From assembly GCA_001275005.1 (NCBI GenBank), contig JWZX01002369.1, positions 1 through 11,263 of the forward strand: a DNA stretch of 11,263 nucleotides, read 5' to 3'. The notes below the pieces were generated by a model, which was given only the letters and a program-made list of their open reading frames with translations, did not search any database and was not told where the DNA came from. This DNA comes from Chrysochromulina tobinii (taxonomy: Eukaryota; Haptophyta; Prymnesiales; Chrysochromulinaceae). Both the position numbers and the translations under genes were made by a program. How positions within the stretch are numbered: position 1 is the first letter of the stretch; every line of letters starts with the position of its first letter. Positions 1-8,200 of the stretch are shown here, piece after piece.

Positions 1-1758
1 AATCTTGCACTTGGCCTTCAGTCGATTGCCGATCAGCTCGTCAAAGGCGGCGCGCGGCATGCGCAGGGGCCCGCAGCCAAACTCGCAGTCGGGATCACCG
101 CACTTGAAGACACAGACGATGTACTTGTCACGGATGGTGTGCTTCTCGAGGAACCGCTGCAGCTTCTCGAGCTTCAGCAGCGCCGGCTTGGTGGTCATCT
201 CAGGTCTCCAGCTGGCGTCGATCCCAGACACGAGCGCATGCATCGCGGCAATCTCCGCGCTCGTCGCCACGGGCTGAATCTTAAGCGTGCGATCAGTGTA
301 TACGAGTCGACCAAAGCGCTGCTGCAGTAGCTCGATGGGCCCGCCGGAGCCGTGGAGCGAGGCGAGCCACGCAGCTTCCGCCGCCTGACGCTCGCTCGCA
401 TCCTCGATCGAGTCGATCTTTGCACGGACGGCGCTCATCGAGCCCTCGTTGGCAAACAGGTCCTCGAACTTGGGGTCCATCCTCAGCCGTTCAGTCGCCT
501 GGTGCTGCATCCCCAAGTTGAGCAGCGGCATGCAACCCTCGACTTCATTGATCCACGAGTTGTCGGCGGCCGGTCGCTGGTGGATACACAAGTCCGCCCC
601 GGTCTTCTTCCAGAGCGCCACGTCCGCAAGTTGCACCGAGCCGAACGTTGTATTCTGCTCTGGGCCGCCGTCGGTCCTCTTGTCGAGGATGATGGGCTTA
701 GCGCACGCAGCGAGGACGGTGGTTGCGAGCTCTGCAGCGTTTCGGAAGGCCGAGGACGGCTCGAGCACGGAGTCCTTGATGCTCACAACCAGCTGACCGT
801 GTCGCCAATTGCCAGTCTCGAAGCCGTGCGCAACGTCCGACAGCAGCGTCACCGTCGGGGTGATGGAGGCACGATGCCAGCTGTGGTCCATGGCCAGCAG
901 CCGCACAGATTTGAGGGCGACGCCCGCCGCCATTGGGCGCACGTTGGTGCCCACCGGGTTGCCAGGCTCGCCAGTCGGCACCTTGCACTTATCGTCGTTC
1001 GAGACCCGCACGATACGCTCGAGGGTGGCCGTGAGGTACCTCTCTATGTCACCCGTAGATATTGCTGCATCAGGATTGTTCAGCACGGCACCCCACCCGA
1101 TACCTTGGCCCGCCTGGCGAGCTCGATCTTGCTGCTGACGATGCTCAAGGAGCACCTTGAACTCACGCTCGAGTACCAAGTCGGCGTCGTGTAAGAAGGC
1201 CTTCACGTTGAGCTCCAGAGCGTTGCAATAGTGTGAATCTTCGTTGGACTTGCGTAAAGTAGTGGAGATCACCTTGAGGGTGATGTCCCAACGACCCGTA
1301 TGCCGTGTCGCGATCGTGCGTGATGGGCAGCGTGGCGCGAACTGGAAGCTGATCCACTCATCGCACGGAGCGGTGGGCTCAGGGTGCCCCTCACTCACGA
1401 GCTGCTCGACGATACGCCGACGCAAGTCCGGCACAGAGAGGGGCTGCAGCAGAGTACGGTTCTCGCCGTGCCGATCGTCGGCGGCGCACGCTTCAAGTGA
1501 GGCGAGTACGCGAGCCCCCGCCGCCCAGAAGAGGTCGTACTTGCCGCGCTCGCCGCTGTTGAGTGCGCGCAGGTCTGGAAAGAGCTCGACGTCGCCGCCA
1601 GCCGCCAGAAATTTGAGCACCGCCTCGTCGACAGCTTTCGCTTGGCTGTTCATGGGTGCCGAGCCGTCGCTTGTGAGCAGCGCATACATAGATCGGAGCA
1701 ACCCAGGGGTCACGACCGCGTGCGAGTAGCGCTCGTTGAACTCGCGTTTAGAAGGTAC
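1..1758 (-). CDS. C-terminal part of a large unrecognised protein, running off the left edge
   Basis: Read on the minus strand, every codon from 1758 down to base 1 is free of stops: 586 codons, which is far beyond chance even in GC-rich DNA. The composition is that of a normal mixed globular protein. It begins SKREFNERYSHAVVTPG and has helical, charged segments such as the region around 361-480. Near the edge (about 61-117) there is a cysteine cluster, VCVFKCGDPDCEFGC, with spacing C-x3-C-x4-C-x3-C, and another Cys lies at 7-9; this could bind zinc, which is inference. No catalytic motif or known family is recognised. The frame has no convincing start of its own (the first ATGs, near 1690 and 1650, fall inside protein-like sequence), and it overlaps the end of the 1710-2750 frame. 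It is therefore most likely the continuation of that gene. The true C-terminus lies outside the window. The coding call is firm; the function is unknown. Confidence 0.8.
1710..1758 (-). other. frame switch between the two halves of the left gene
   Basis: The upstream frame ends with a stop at 1712-1710 and the downstream frame is closed above 1758 by TGA at 1761-1759, so a switch by frameshift or sequence error must fall here. A one-base backward shift at CTTCTAAACGC (about 1754-1744) gives the natural-looking junction CEYLL/KREFNERY. An intron is the alternative: a good donor, GTGAGTACC, starts at about 1762 and overlaps this site, but the nearest AG (about 22 nt on) gives the wrong phase. 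Phase-correct AGs lie about 90-120 nt on and lack a pyrimidine tract. A one-base sequencing or allele difference also fits. Confidence 0.6.
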
Positions 1759-2750
1759 TCACACTCCTTCTTCTCGTCGCCACGAACGCCAAGCCCTTGT
1801 TCCTCGCACACATCGACGAGCCAGTTGTAAAGCCTCTGGTCAAAAGATAGCTCAGCCTCGTCGGCAGCGGTCTCTCTGTCTGGCAGCCCAAGGCCCATCA
1901 TGCGCTCAAACGCACTATTCGAGGGGCGGGCAGCGGGCTTCTGGGCGGGCAGGGCATGCGTAAAAACAATGTGGCGGTAGCCGAGCGAAATGGAGTCGGT
2001 GACGAGCGCCGAGAGCGACGCATCGGCCTTGTGGGTCGAGAGGTGCTGCGGACCTGTGAACGTCTCAACCTTCACAGGCAGCCCTTCCAGCTTTGCACGG
2101 TCCACCTCGCTCTTCCCCGAGATTGCAAGGCGCAAGAGCTCAGCGAAGGAAGTGGTCACCGTGACAGTGAACTGGTGCGCTCCGATATACGTCTGTGGGC
2201 CGATCTTCACCGTGGCAATTACGGAGGTGCTGGGTGACGGCGTGGCAGCGGGTGCGACATTGATCGGAGGCGTTTGGAAGGCGCCACTGCCTGGGGTTGT
2301 ACCAGCGGGCGAGGTGGCGTTCGCGGGCGACGTGGCGCCGGCGGTCGAAGCAGCGCCGGCGGTCGAAGCGGCACCTCCGGTCGAAGCGGCGCCGGCGGGC
2401 GAAAACTGGCTCGAAGTGGATTGTCGTTCGGCACCGGCGAGCAAGGCGGTGACCGCCTGTTTGAGCTTGAAGGCAAAGAGCAGAGGCGTGGGGGACAATG
2501 CAGCAACCACCATCTGAATGTCGGCATCCATGATCGTTTGAAGATCCACCACGCGGAAGATGCCCATTCGACCCAACTTGGAAAGGATGATCTGCTTCCT
2601 GCATAACACTTGCGCTGCTGGCGCGAGCTCTTTGATCGTATTGCCGACCAGGTTGACGAGAGATTCCTCCATTGGATCCTCCTCCTCGTCCTCATCGTCG
2701 TCGTCATCGTCGCTCGAGTTGTCATTGCTCGAATCCTGAACGTTGGCCAT
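1710..2750 (-). CDS. N-terminal part of the same large unrecognised protein, acidic with an Ala/Ser/Thr repeat
   Basis: This open frame of 346 codons starts at ATG 2750. Residues 1-30 are strongly acidic, with a run of Asp then Glu (DSSDDDDDDEDEEED-like). Residues 31-108 form a helical segment (VVDLQTIMDADIQMVVAAL followed by KLKQAVTALL) loosely like a SAM or other five-helix fold; this is a shape impression only. Residues 117-152 are a low-complexity linker of six-residue repeats (AGAAST/AGATSP). Residues 175-335 look globular, with a beta-rich stretch (TVKIGPQTYIGAHQFTVTVTTSF) and a helix ending QRLYNWLVDVCEEQGLGV. After KKECEYLL the frame becomes arginine/serine-rich nonsense and stops at 1710, while the frame at 1-1758 opens there. 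I read the two as one gene whose frame changes near 1710-1758. No family is recognised. The acidic N-terminus could suit a nuclear protein, which is inference. Confidence 0.7.
   Translation of the reverse strand: MANVQDSSNDNSSDDDDDDEDEEEDPMEESLVNLVGNTIKELAPAAQVLCRKQIILSKLGRMGIFRVVDLQTIMDADIQMVVAALSPTPLLFAFKLKQAVTALLAGAERQSTSSQFSPAGAASTGGAASTAGAASTAGATSPANATSPAGTTPGSGAFQTPPINVAPAATPSPSTSVIATVKIGPQTYIGAHQFTVTVTTSFAELLRLAISGKSEVDRAKLEGLPVKVETFTGPQHLSTHKADASLSALVTDSISLGYRHIVFTHALPAQKPAARPSNSAFERMMGLGLPDRETAADEAELSFDQRLYNWLVDVCEEQGLGVRGDEKKECEYLLNASSTSATRTRS
2299..2406 (-). repeat. 18-bp in-frame tandem repeat encoding six-residue units
   Basis: Six units of 18 bp are visible. The four at 2335-2406 are most alike (plus-strand form close to gcgccggcggtcgaagcg) and the two at 2299-2334 are more diverged. 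The period is a multiple of three, so unit number can vary without breaking the frame. It encodes the Ala/Gly/Ser/Thr linker of the left gene. Confidence 0.85.
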
Positions 2751-3237
2751 GTTGCGAGCCCTCTCGACTCCAAGGAGAGAGCGCGCGCGGGGCTTTTTCG
2801 CACGCCGAAACTGAGTCCAATCTGCAAGTTTGAAGTTCCTGCGTCACCCGGCTTTACAGCTGATCAAAGGGCAGCTCTGGGCCTCAACACAGAGGGAAAT
2901 ACAACTTTTTTACGGATTTACGGAATTTTGGGGGAATCGGGAGGAAGAGGGGGGTGGTCACGCACATCTCCGAATCAAGTTACCGCCGGCGGAAGGTGCG
3001 CCGTGCTGTTGGGGTGGGTCCCGCGCCCCACGTCACGCCGGCGCCCCGGCGGGATTCTTTGACTTTGTGAGGGCAGAGGCGGCTCGCGGCTGAGGGTTTT
3101 CCTCACTCTTTGCACTGAATGTGTCATGCACACTTCAAGGTATAGATAGGGTTTAGGGTAAATGTCGCACCAGCCTCACGGAGTCATAAATTGTCGAAAC
3201 ACAACGCAATTCTCAGACTCCCCACGCGTGCCCGTCC
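2751..3237. other. intergenic region between the left gene and the lumen-protein gene
   Basis: These 487 bases should hold the 3' untranslated region of the lumen-protein gene and the promoter and 5' leader of the left gene. An A/T-richer patch at about 2895-2930 carries two copies of ttacgga in a row (2910-2916 and 2918-2924). I see no convincing TATA box, RNA gene or coding exon. The short plus-strand open frames at 2610-3093 look like noise. Confidence 0.5.
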
Positions 3238-3896
3238 TTACTTGGTCTTGAAGCCCGCAGTCTTGGGCGTGATGATGCCCTTCATCTTCGGGACCGAGTC
3301 CATGATCCCCTTGGGCGACCTGCAGCACAGGTGCATTCAAGCAGTCCACGATGAGTTGGCTGGATAAGCATCGCAAAGTGTTGGCCTACACAGACAGCGA
3401 GAGCAGCCAAACTGCCTGCAAAGCGTGCGCGCGCGTACCAGAAATGGTTGGTGTCAGCGTCGCGGATCTTCTCGTCGAAATCGGCGCGCGTCAAGCCGCT
3501 CCGCACCTTCTTGGCGGGAACGAGGCCAGGGCTGTTGAGGCCAGGCACCTGCGGTGGCAACGCCCATGTTCAGTCTGGGCGACCGCAAGCGCAAAGCGCG
3601 CCATTTGGGTCCATGCGCGCATCAGGGCGCGAGAGGGCGTTTTCCTCAAGGCTCAGGCAGCCTGCCGGCCACGGCGACAGAGCGGCGCGGTTCGAGGGGT
3701 AGCTGTCACTGACAGCCATGGCATTGGCAGCGGCAGGCACGGCGAAGATGGCCGCAAAGGCAGCACGGCGTGAAAAGCCGTCTGTGGACATCTGCGGAGA
3801 GGAAACGCGCTGCGGTGCTGCCACCGGCGAGAAGCTCGCCACAGGCGAGAAAGCCGACGCCGAAGCGGCCATTGCAGCAAGAACAATGCGCGACAT
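3238..3896 (-). CDS. small thylakoid-lumen protein precursor, three exons, identity unknown
   Basis: Exon 1 starts at ATG 3896 and encodes a bipartite leader: a signal peptide ending in an ASAF motif (residues 13-16, ASAFSP), a short Ala/Ser/Pro transit segment, then a twin-arginine lumen signal, SRRAAFAAIFAVPAAANA (residues 42-59), with an AxA-type cleavage site. ASAF leaders mark proteins of red-derived complex plastids, and RR plus a hydrophobic stretch suggests Tat-dependent lumen import. Exon 2 ends at 3439 and exon 3 is 3319-3241 plus stop TAA at 3240-3238. The last join is phase-correct and makes NHFW-SPKGIMDSVPKMKG, ending AGFKTK. The first join is less certain. The mature part is about 65 residues, lysine-rich, with no membrane helix. 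Its family is not recognised; a small extrinsic photosystem subunit is possible but unproven. It starts 149 bp beyond the BRX1 stop. Confidence 0.75.
3320..3438 (-). other. intron 2 of the lumen-protein gene
   Basis: This 119-nt intron has donor CTG|GTACGC and acceptor GTGCTGCAG|GTCGCC. It splits a Trp codon TG|G and joins two peptides of the same lysine-rich character, ending in a stop. The unspliced frame continues into low-quality sequence. Confidence 0.75.
3532..3678 (-). other. intron 1 of the lumen-protein gene, borders approximate
   Basis: Exon 1 stays leader-like to about ...YPSNRAAL and then degrades. Two GT donors, at 3678 and 3672, are both in phase with an AG ending at 3532, giving RAAL-PGLVPAKK or RAALSP-PGLVPAKK. 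A stronger-looking acceptor (ACCGCAG ending at 3549) would need a phase-0 donor, which no GT in this part of exon 1 supplies, although a GC donor could. cDNA would settle it. Confidence 0.5.
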
Positions 3897-4045
3897 TGAA
3901 ATTAGAAAAGGGAGATCGCCGAAGATTCCGAGGGGTGTGAACGGCGCCGTTTGTACGAAAATATTTTTCTCGAGCTAGCACTCAACTGTGCGCTGATCGC
4001 ATACCGCTCTTTATCGGAGGGCGTGCAGACCGTGAGCGAGTTTCT

Positions 4046-5089
4046 CTACTCGCCGACGGCGAACACGTCTGCCAGGTCGTCAGCGGGGGGCTGGTCGGCG
4101 CCCTGCGCGAGGCGGCTGCGGCGCTTCTCCTTCTGCGCAACGTGACCGATCGTGCGCTTTGCCGAGCGCCGCTTCTGCTCCGCGCGCAGCAGGTTGGGCG
4201 ATTGGTACGTGTCGTTGACATAGAGCGTCTCGCCCGCAAAGACGCCGCCGAGGATGCGAATGGGCACGAGCGCAAGCCGCGGGCCAATCTCGACGAGGGT
4301 ATCCCCCTCCTTCTTCGCGTCGTGCAGCGGCGGCACCACCTGGTAGTGGCGCACGAGCACACGCCCGCCCAGCACAGAGAAGGACAGCACGTGGTCGTGG
4401 AAGGGCTTCGAGCGCGGGTGGCCTTTGGGCGGCGCGAACGCGTGCGCGAGCAGCTGCTTGAGCAGTTGCAGGTACGGCGCGCCGTCAAACGCGCCGTCAA
4501 AGGAGAGAATTGGGCGCGAGCCGAGCAGGCAATTGCCTGTGAGGCGCAGGTCTTTCATTGGCCTCACCTGCTGCACGAGGAACTTTGCGCATGGGCCTCC
4601 TGCCTTGACCGCGCCCACCCACAGGTACAGGTCCTTCATCTTGCGCGCCTCAAAGTACAGCACCGCCGCGCAGCCGTTGAGCTCGGCGATTTCGCCGAGC
4701 GATGTGAGAGGCTCGCTCTTGTCAAACTTTGGATCCTTGCGAGCGTGCGGCATGAGTTTGAGCAGGTCTTCCATGAGCTCAACGTTGGTCGAGGTCACGC
4801 CGCGTGAGCACACCACGAGCGTCTTCTTCTTCTTGTGCGCCGTCCGCCGCTGGACGGCGGGGTATCGCGGGTTGTTGACGGGTAACACCGCCGACGCAGA
4901 CGCGGCCGCGTCACTGGAACTGTTGTCGTGGGATGCAACCAGGGCATCCAGGGGTGCGACTGCATCCTTGCGCGAGTCCTTGCGCTTGCGTTTTGGTGCA
5001 GAAGCGATGGCGGTGGGAACAGCCTCGCCCAAAGTAGCAAAAGGCTCGCTGGACGAGGCGACGGCAACCTCGCGCGGACGCTTCACCAT
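4046..5089 (-). CDS. BRX1: BRX1, Brix-domain ribosome-biogenesis protein
   Basis: This 347-residue protein is a clear homologue of yeast Brx1 and human BRIX1, nucleolar factors needed to assemble the 60S ribosomal subunit (27S pre-rRNA processing, with Ebp2). After a lysine-rich tail with likely nuclear signals (KRKRKDSRK at 34-41, HKKKK at 85-89), the Brix domain spans about 88-300. Hallmarks are SRG near 95, DLLKLMPHARKD at 108-119, YFEARKMKDLYLW at 145-157, KFLVQQVRPMKDL at 169-181, LTGNCLLGSRPILSFD at 183-198, PKGHPRSKPFHDHV at 221-234, LVEIGPR at 265-271 and LYVNDTYQSPN at 289-299. The C-terminal DVF, near 341-343, is also seen in homologues. It appears complete and intronless, starting at ATG 5089. 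The C-terminal tail is shorter than in human BRIX1 and the N-terminal tail somewhat longer. It follows the CEP164-like gene by only 111 bp. Confidence 0.95.
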   Translation of the reverse strand: MVKRPREVAVASSSEPFATLGEAVPTAIASAPKRKRKDSRKDAVAPLDALVASHDNSSSDAAASASAVLPVNNPRYPAVQRRTAHKKKKTLVVCSRGVTSTNVELMEDLLKLMPHARKDPKFDKSEPLTSLGEIAELNGCAAVLYFEARKMKDLYLWVGAVKAGGPCAKFLVQQVRPMKDLRLTGNCLLGSRPILSFDGAFDGAPYLQLLKQLLAHAFAPPKGHPRSKPFHDHVLSFSVLGGRVLVRHYQVVPPLHDAKKEGDTLVEIGPRLALVPIRILGGVFAGETLYVNDTYQSPNLLRAEQKRRSAKRTIGHVAQKEKRRSRLAQGADQPPADDLADVFAVGE

Positions 5090-5200
5090 TCGTCGGTACG
5101 TCGCCTTTCGGACGACGCCGAAAGAGCGCTTTCGTTTGTCGGCGACATCTTATAGAAATGCAACGGACACAGCCTTCGAGATACTCTCGCGCGCTCCTGG

Positions 5201-8200
5201 CTATACATCCTCCACTTGGGCAGGCCTGCTCTCGAGCCTAGTCTGCTCCTGAATCTGCTCCGAGGGCTTGGGAAGCCCGACAAGCTGCGCCGCCTCGTCG
5301 AGGAACGCCAGCATTTCCTCTACCGCCATCTCACCCTGCTCGCGTTCTGCTATGATTGCTATGGCCACCTCCTCCCCTGTCTCCTCCGCTGCCGTAGCGG
5401 CGGCAGCAGCGTCTGACTCCTCCTCCCAGAGCAGCTGCCGTGCCACCAGCTCCTCCTCAGCGGGCGCAGCGGCCGGCGGCGCACCTACAGGCTCGGCGGT
5501 ATGGGTGGTAGAGGCCAGGCACGAAGGGGGCGAGCTAAGCACTGGAATGGTGCCAACGGACAGCCTGCCGTCGTCCACGGCCGTCAATGGCGTCACGGAC
5601 ATGTTGGCTGTCGGCAGCGAGCCCGGCGAGAGCAGCGAGCCCCGCGAGTTGAGCCAGACCTCCGCGAATGCCGTGGACGCTGCTCCTCGAGTCAGGGGCG
5701 TGCCCGCTTCGGCGCTGCTCTCTGCCGGGTCGAAGGCTGGCACACGACTGTGCTGCAACTGTAAAGTCTGGGGCGTATGGGGCGAAGCAGAGCCAGCCTC
5801 GGCGCTTGCTGTGGAGGGCGCCCTCGGCAAGGATGCACACAGGGATGCACATGGTCGGGCGACCGTACGTTGGTACGGCGCCCGCAGTGCCAAATGCTCC
5901 ACCGGTGTGGCGGAAATGGTGGGAGGACACGCAGCTACGGCATTCATGGGTGGCCCACACAGCAGAGATGAATGACGGGTGGCAGAATGCTCTTTTGTCG
6001 ATGCCGGTACCGTCAAGTGAATGTCGCGTGATGAATCGCCGACCTGCGGTGCGGCTTGCTGATGGGGCATCGCTGTCCGCGTCGTTGAGACCGGTCCCAA
6101 CGGTTGGGCCGACGAGTACGGCGGCGGGGGCATACTCTGCTGCGTGCCCCACGATGGCGCAACACGCAAGAGCTCGCCGACGAGAAGCGCCTCGCCAAAT
6201 TCCAGCATCAAGGTAAGGCCACGCCCGAAGCCCTCGAGCGCCCGGTAACGCAGCTGCAACACATCGCCGTCGAACACTGCGCACCGCGCCTCCAAAGCTC
6301 GTTCGCTGACGCCCACGGCTCCACGCGATTGCACATCGGCTTGGCGCGCAACAATGCGTAGCTCCTCCTCCGCTCGAACCCACGCTTCCACTTGCGTGGC
6401 CGCAGCGGCCACCGCCTCCACGAGCGTGGCGAGCTCGGCATGCAGCTGCACCATCAGAGCCTCGCCGCCGGACACGAGGTGTTGCACCAGCGAGGAAGTG
6501 GCGGCGTCCCGTGTCAATGCCCCATCGTCCGCCGGCGTGCCAAGCCCTCGGTGCATCGCGATTGTTCGCTGATGCAGAGCGCGGAGTGCCACTGCTGTGA
6601 GGTCACCTGCAGTAGCAGTGGCCACGTCGAGGAGGCGGGAGAGCGAGTGCGTGGCCGCATCGAGCATCGAGCGGCGCACGTACGCGGCCAGACGCTTCTT
6701 CTGCGCTTCGCGCTGCCTGGCCTCCTCAACGGCTGCATGCTCCGCCTTAGCCCGATGCTCGCGCCATTGCTCACGCAGGTCATTCAGCTCCGAGGCAACA
6801 CGTGCCTGCAGCGCAGCTCCGCGCAGTCCGCCGCGCCATAGCGCCTGCTCGAGCTCAAACGCGGCAGACGAATCGAGGTCCTTGAGGGCCTTGTCTGCTG
6901 CCACAACCTCGGCAGAGGACGGCTCGTCTGTGTCACTAGAGACTTTGGGGAGGATGGTGTTCCCACCGAGCGAGGCCGACGCTTCGTGCCGCGTGGAGCG
7001 CAGCGCGTCAAGGCGCTTCTCGCATGCTCGCAGAGTCGCCTCCACTTCGAGCACCCTTGCATCCCGCGCCTCTCCCAGCGCAGCGCATGCATCCACCGCG
7101 CTCTTCGTGAGCATGGTGGCAGTTTTAGCGGACCCAGGCGCGGTGGCCTCGTCCGAGGTAGAGACTGGTTCCGCCGGCCAGAAGGCGCGCCCACGAGAGC
7201 CGGCGTGCTCGAGCTCGGCACGAAGCTGCTGGGAGACGCTCTCAACACGAGCGCGAGCATCGCCCAGGACCTGATTGACTAGGCGAGCCGCGGACGAGGG
7301 AAGGGCCTCGCGTTGCTGCCCGAGCGTTGCCGTCCAAACCTCGGACGCAGCACGGAAGGCGTTTTCCGCAGCCTCTACCTCTGCTGCCGCCAGCTGCGCC
7401 ACACTGCCGCCACCAATGCCAGCAGGAGGAGGCGGTGGCGGCGCCGGTGATCCAGGCGCCTGCGCAAACGCAACGGCGGCGGCTACAGCGGCAGCGCCGT
7501 GTCCAGCACCGGCCGCCGCCGAAGCGGCGGCGGCCGCAGCTGAGCCGCGACGCTTGAGCGCGGTGGCAGCGGTGGCACCAGCAGAGGCAGTACGCTGTAG
7601 GGCCGAGCCCATGATACCAAGGAGGGGCGCCGCGAGCTGCTTGAGAGACGGCAGTGGCTCCTCCTCGGTACCATGGGCACCGCCAGCACACTCGCCGAGG
7701 CGCTCGGCGGACTCGAGCGACGCGCATCGCACGGTCTCCTCTGAGGCCTTGCGCTCCGTCGGTGGCATGCCTCCATTGTCAGCAGTCGCACCAACGGCCG
7801 CCGCCTCAGCTCGCGTCTCATCTACAGGCCCATGGTTGCTCCGCGGGTCGTTGTGGTCGTCGTGATGCTGCAGTTGGCGCTCGATATGATCGTGCTGCAG
7901 CTCCTGCAGCCTCTGCCACTGGCGGCGGCGTTGCTCTTGCCAGTGAGGAGCACTGGAGGATGGCGCTTCAGATGGAGTCCGATTGGCAAGATCGGACTGC
8001 CCATGAAGCTGTCGTAGCTGCTGCTGATACCTCTCGACCTGATGATGGCGTAAGCGCTCCAGATCCGTCACCAGCGGGGGGCCTTGCATGGAGGGCACTG
8101 ACAATTGCGCGCAGGCGACGTGAGGAAGCGCCACCATGGTGGGCAGGTGCACAGCAGGTGGTGCGAGTGCTGCATGCTGGGTGGGGTGACCAGCGTGGTA

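Noticed and set aside
352-1194. Plus-strand open frame of 280 codons
   Set aside because: It lies wholly antisense to the 586-codon minus-strand frame, is rich in Arg, His and Leu as expected of a GC-rich shadow, and has no recognisable domain.
2219-2827. Minus-strand 202-codon open frame overlapping the left gene in another phase
   Set aside because: It is dominated by Arg/Pro/Ser from the shifted repeat and acidic-run codons; the 1710-2750 frame has far better protein character.
3147-3158. tagggtttaggg, like a plant-type telomere repeat
   Set aside because: It is under two units long, so it is too short to be an interstitial telomere tract.
3718-3978. Plus-strand open frame opposite the lumen-protein leader
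   Set aside because: The opposite strand gives a clear bipartite plastid leader with ASAF and RR motifs; this frame is its shadow.
5535-6383. Minus-strand 282-codon open frame within the CEP164-like gene
   Set aside because: Its Arg/Cys/Gly-rich content is that of an off-frame reading of the Ala/Glu-rich coding sequence.
7275-7865. Plus-strand Ala-rich open frame of 196 codons
   Set aside because: It is antisense to the Ala-rich and linker part of the CEP164-like protein and has no signature beyond low complexity.
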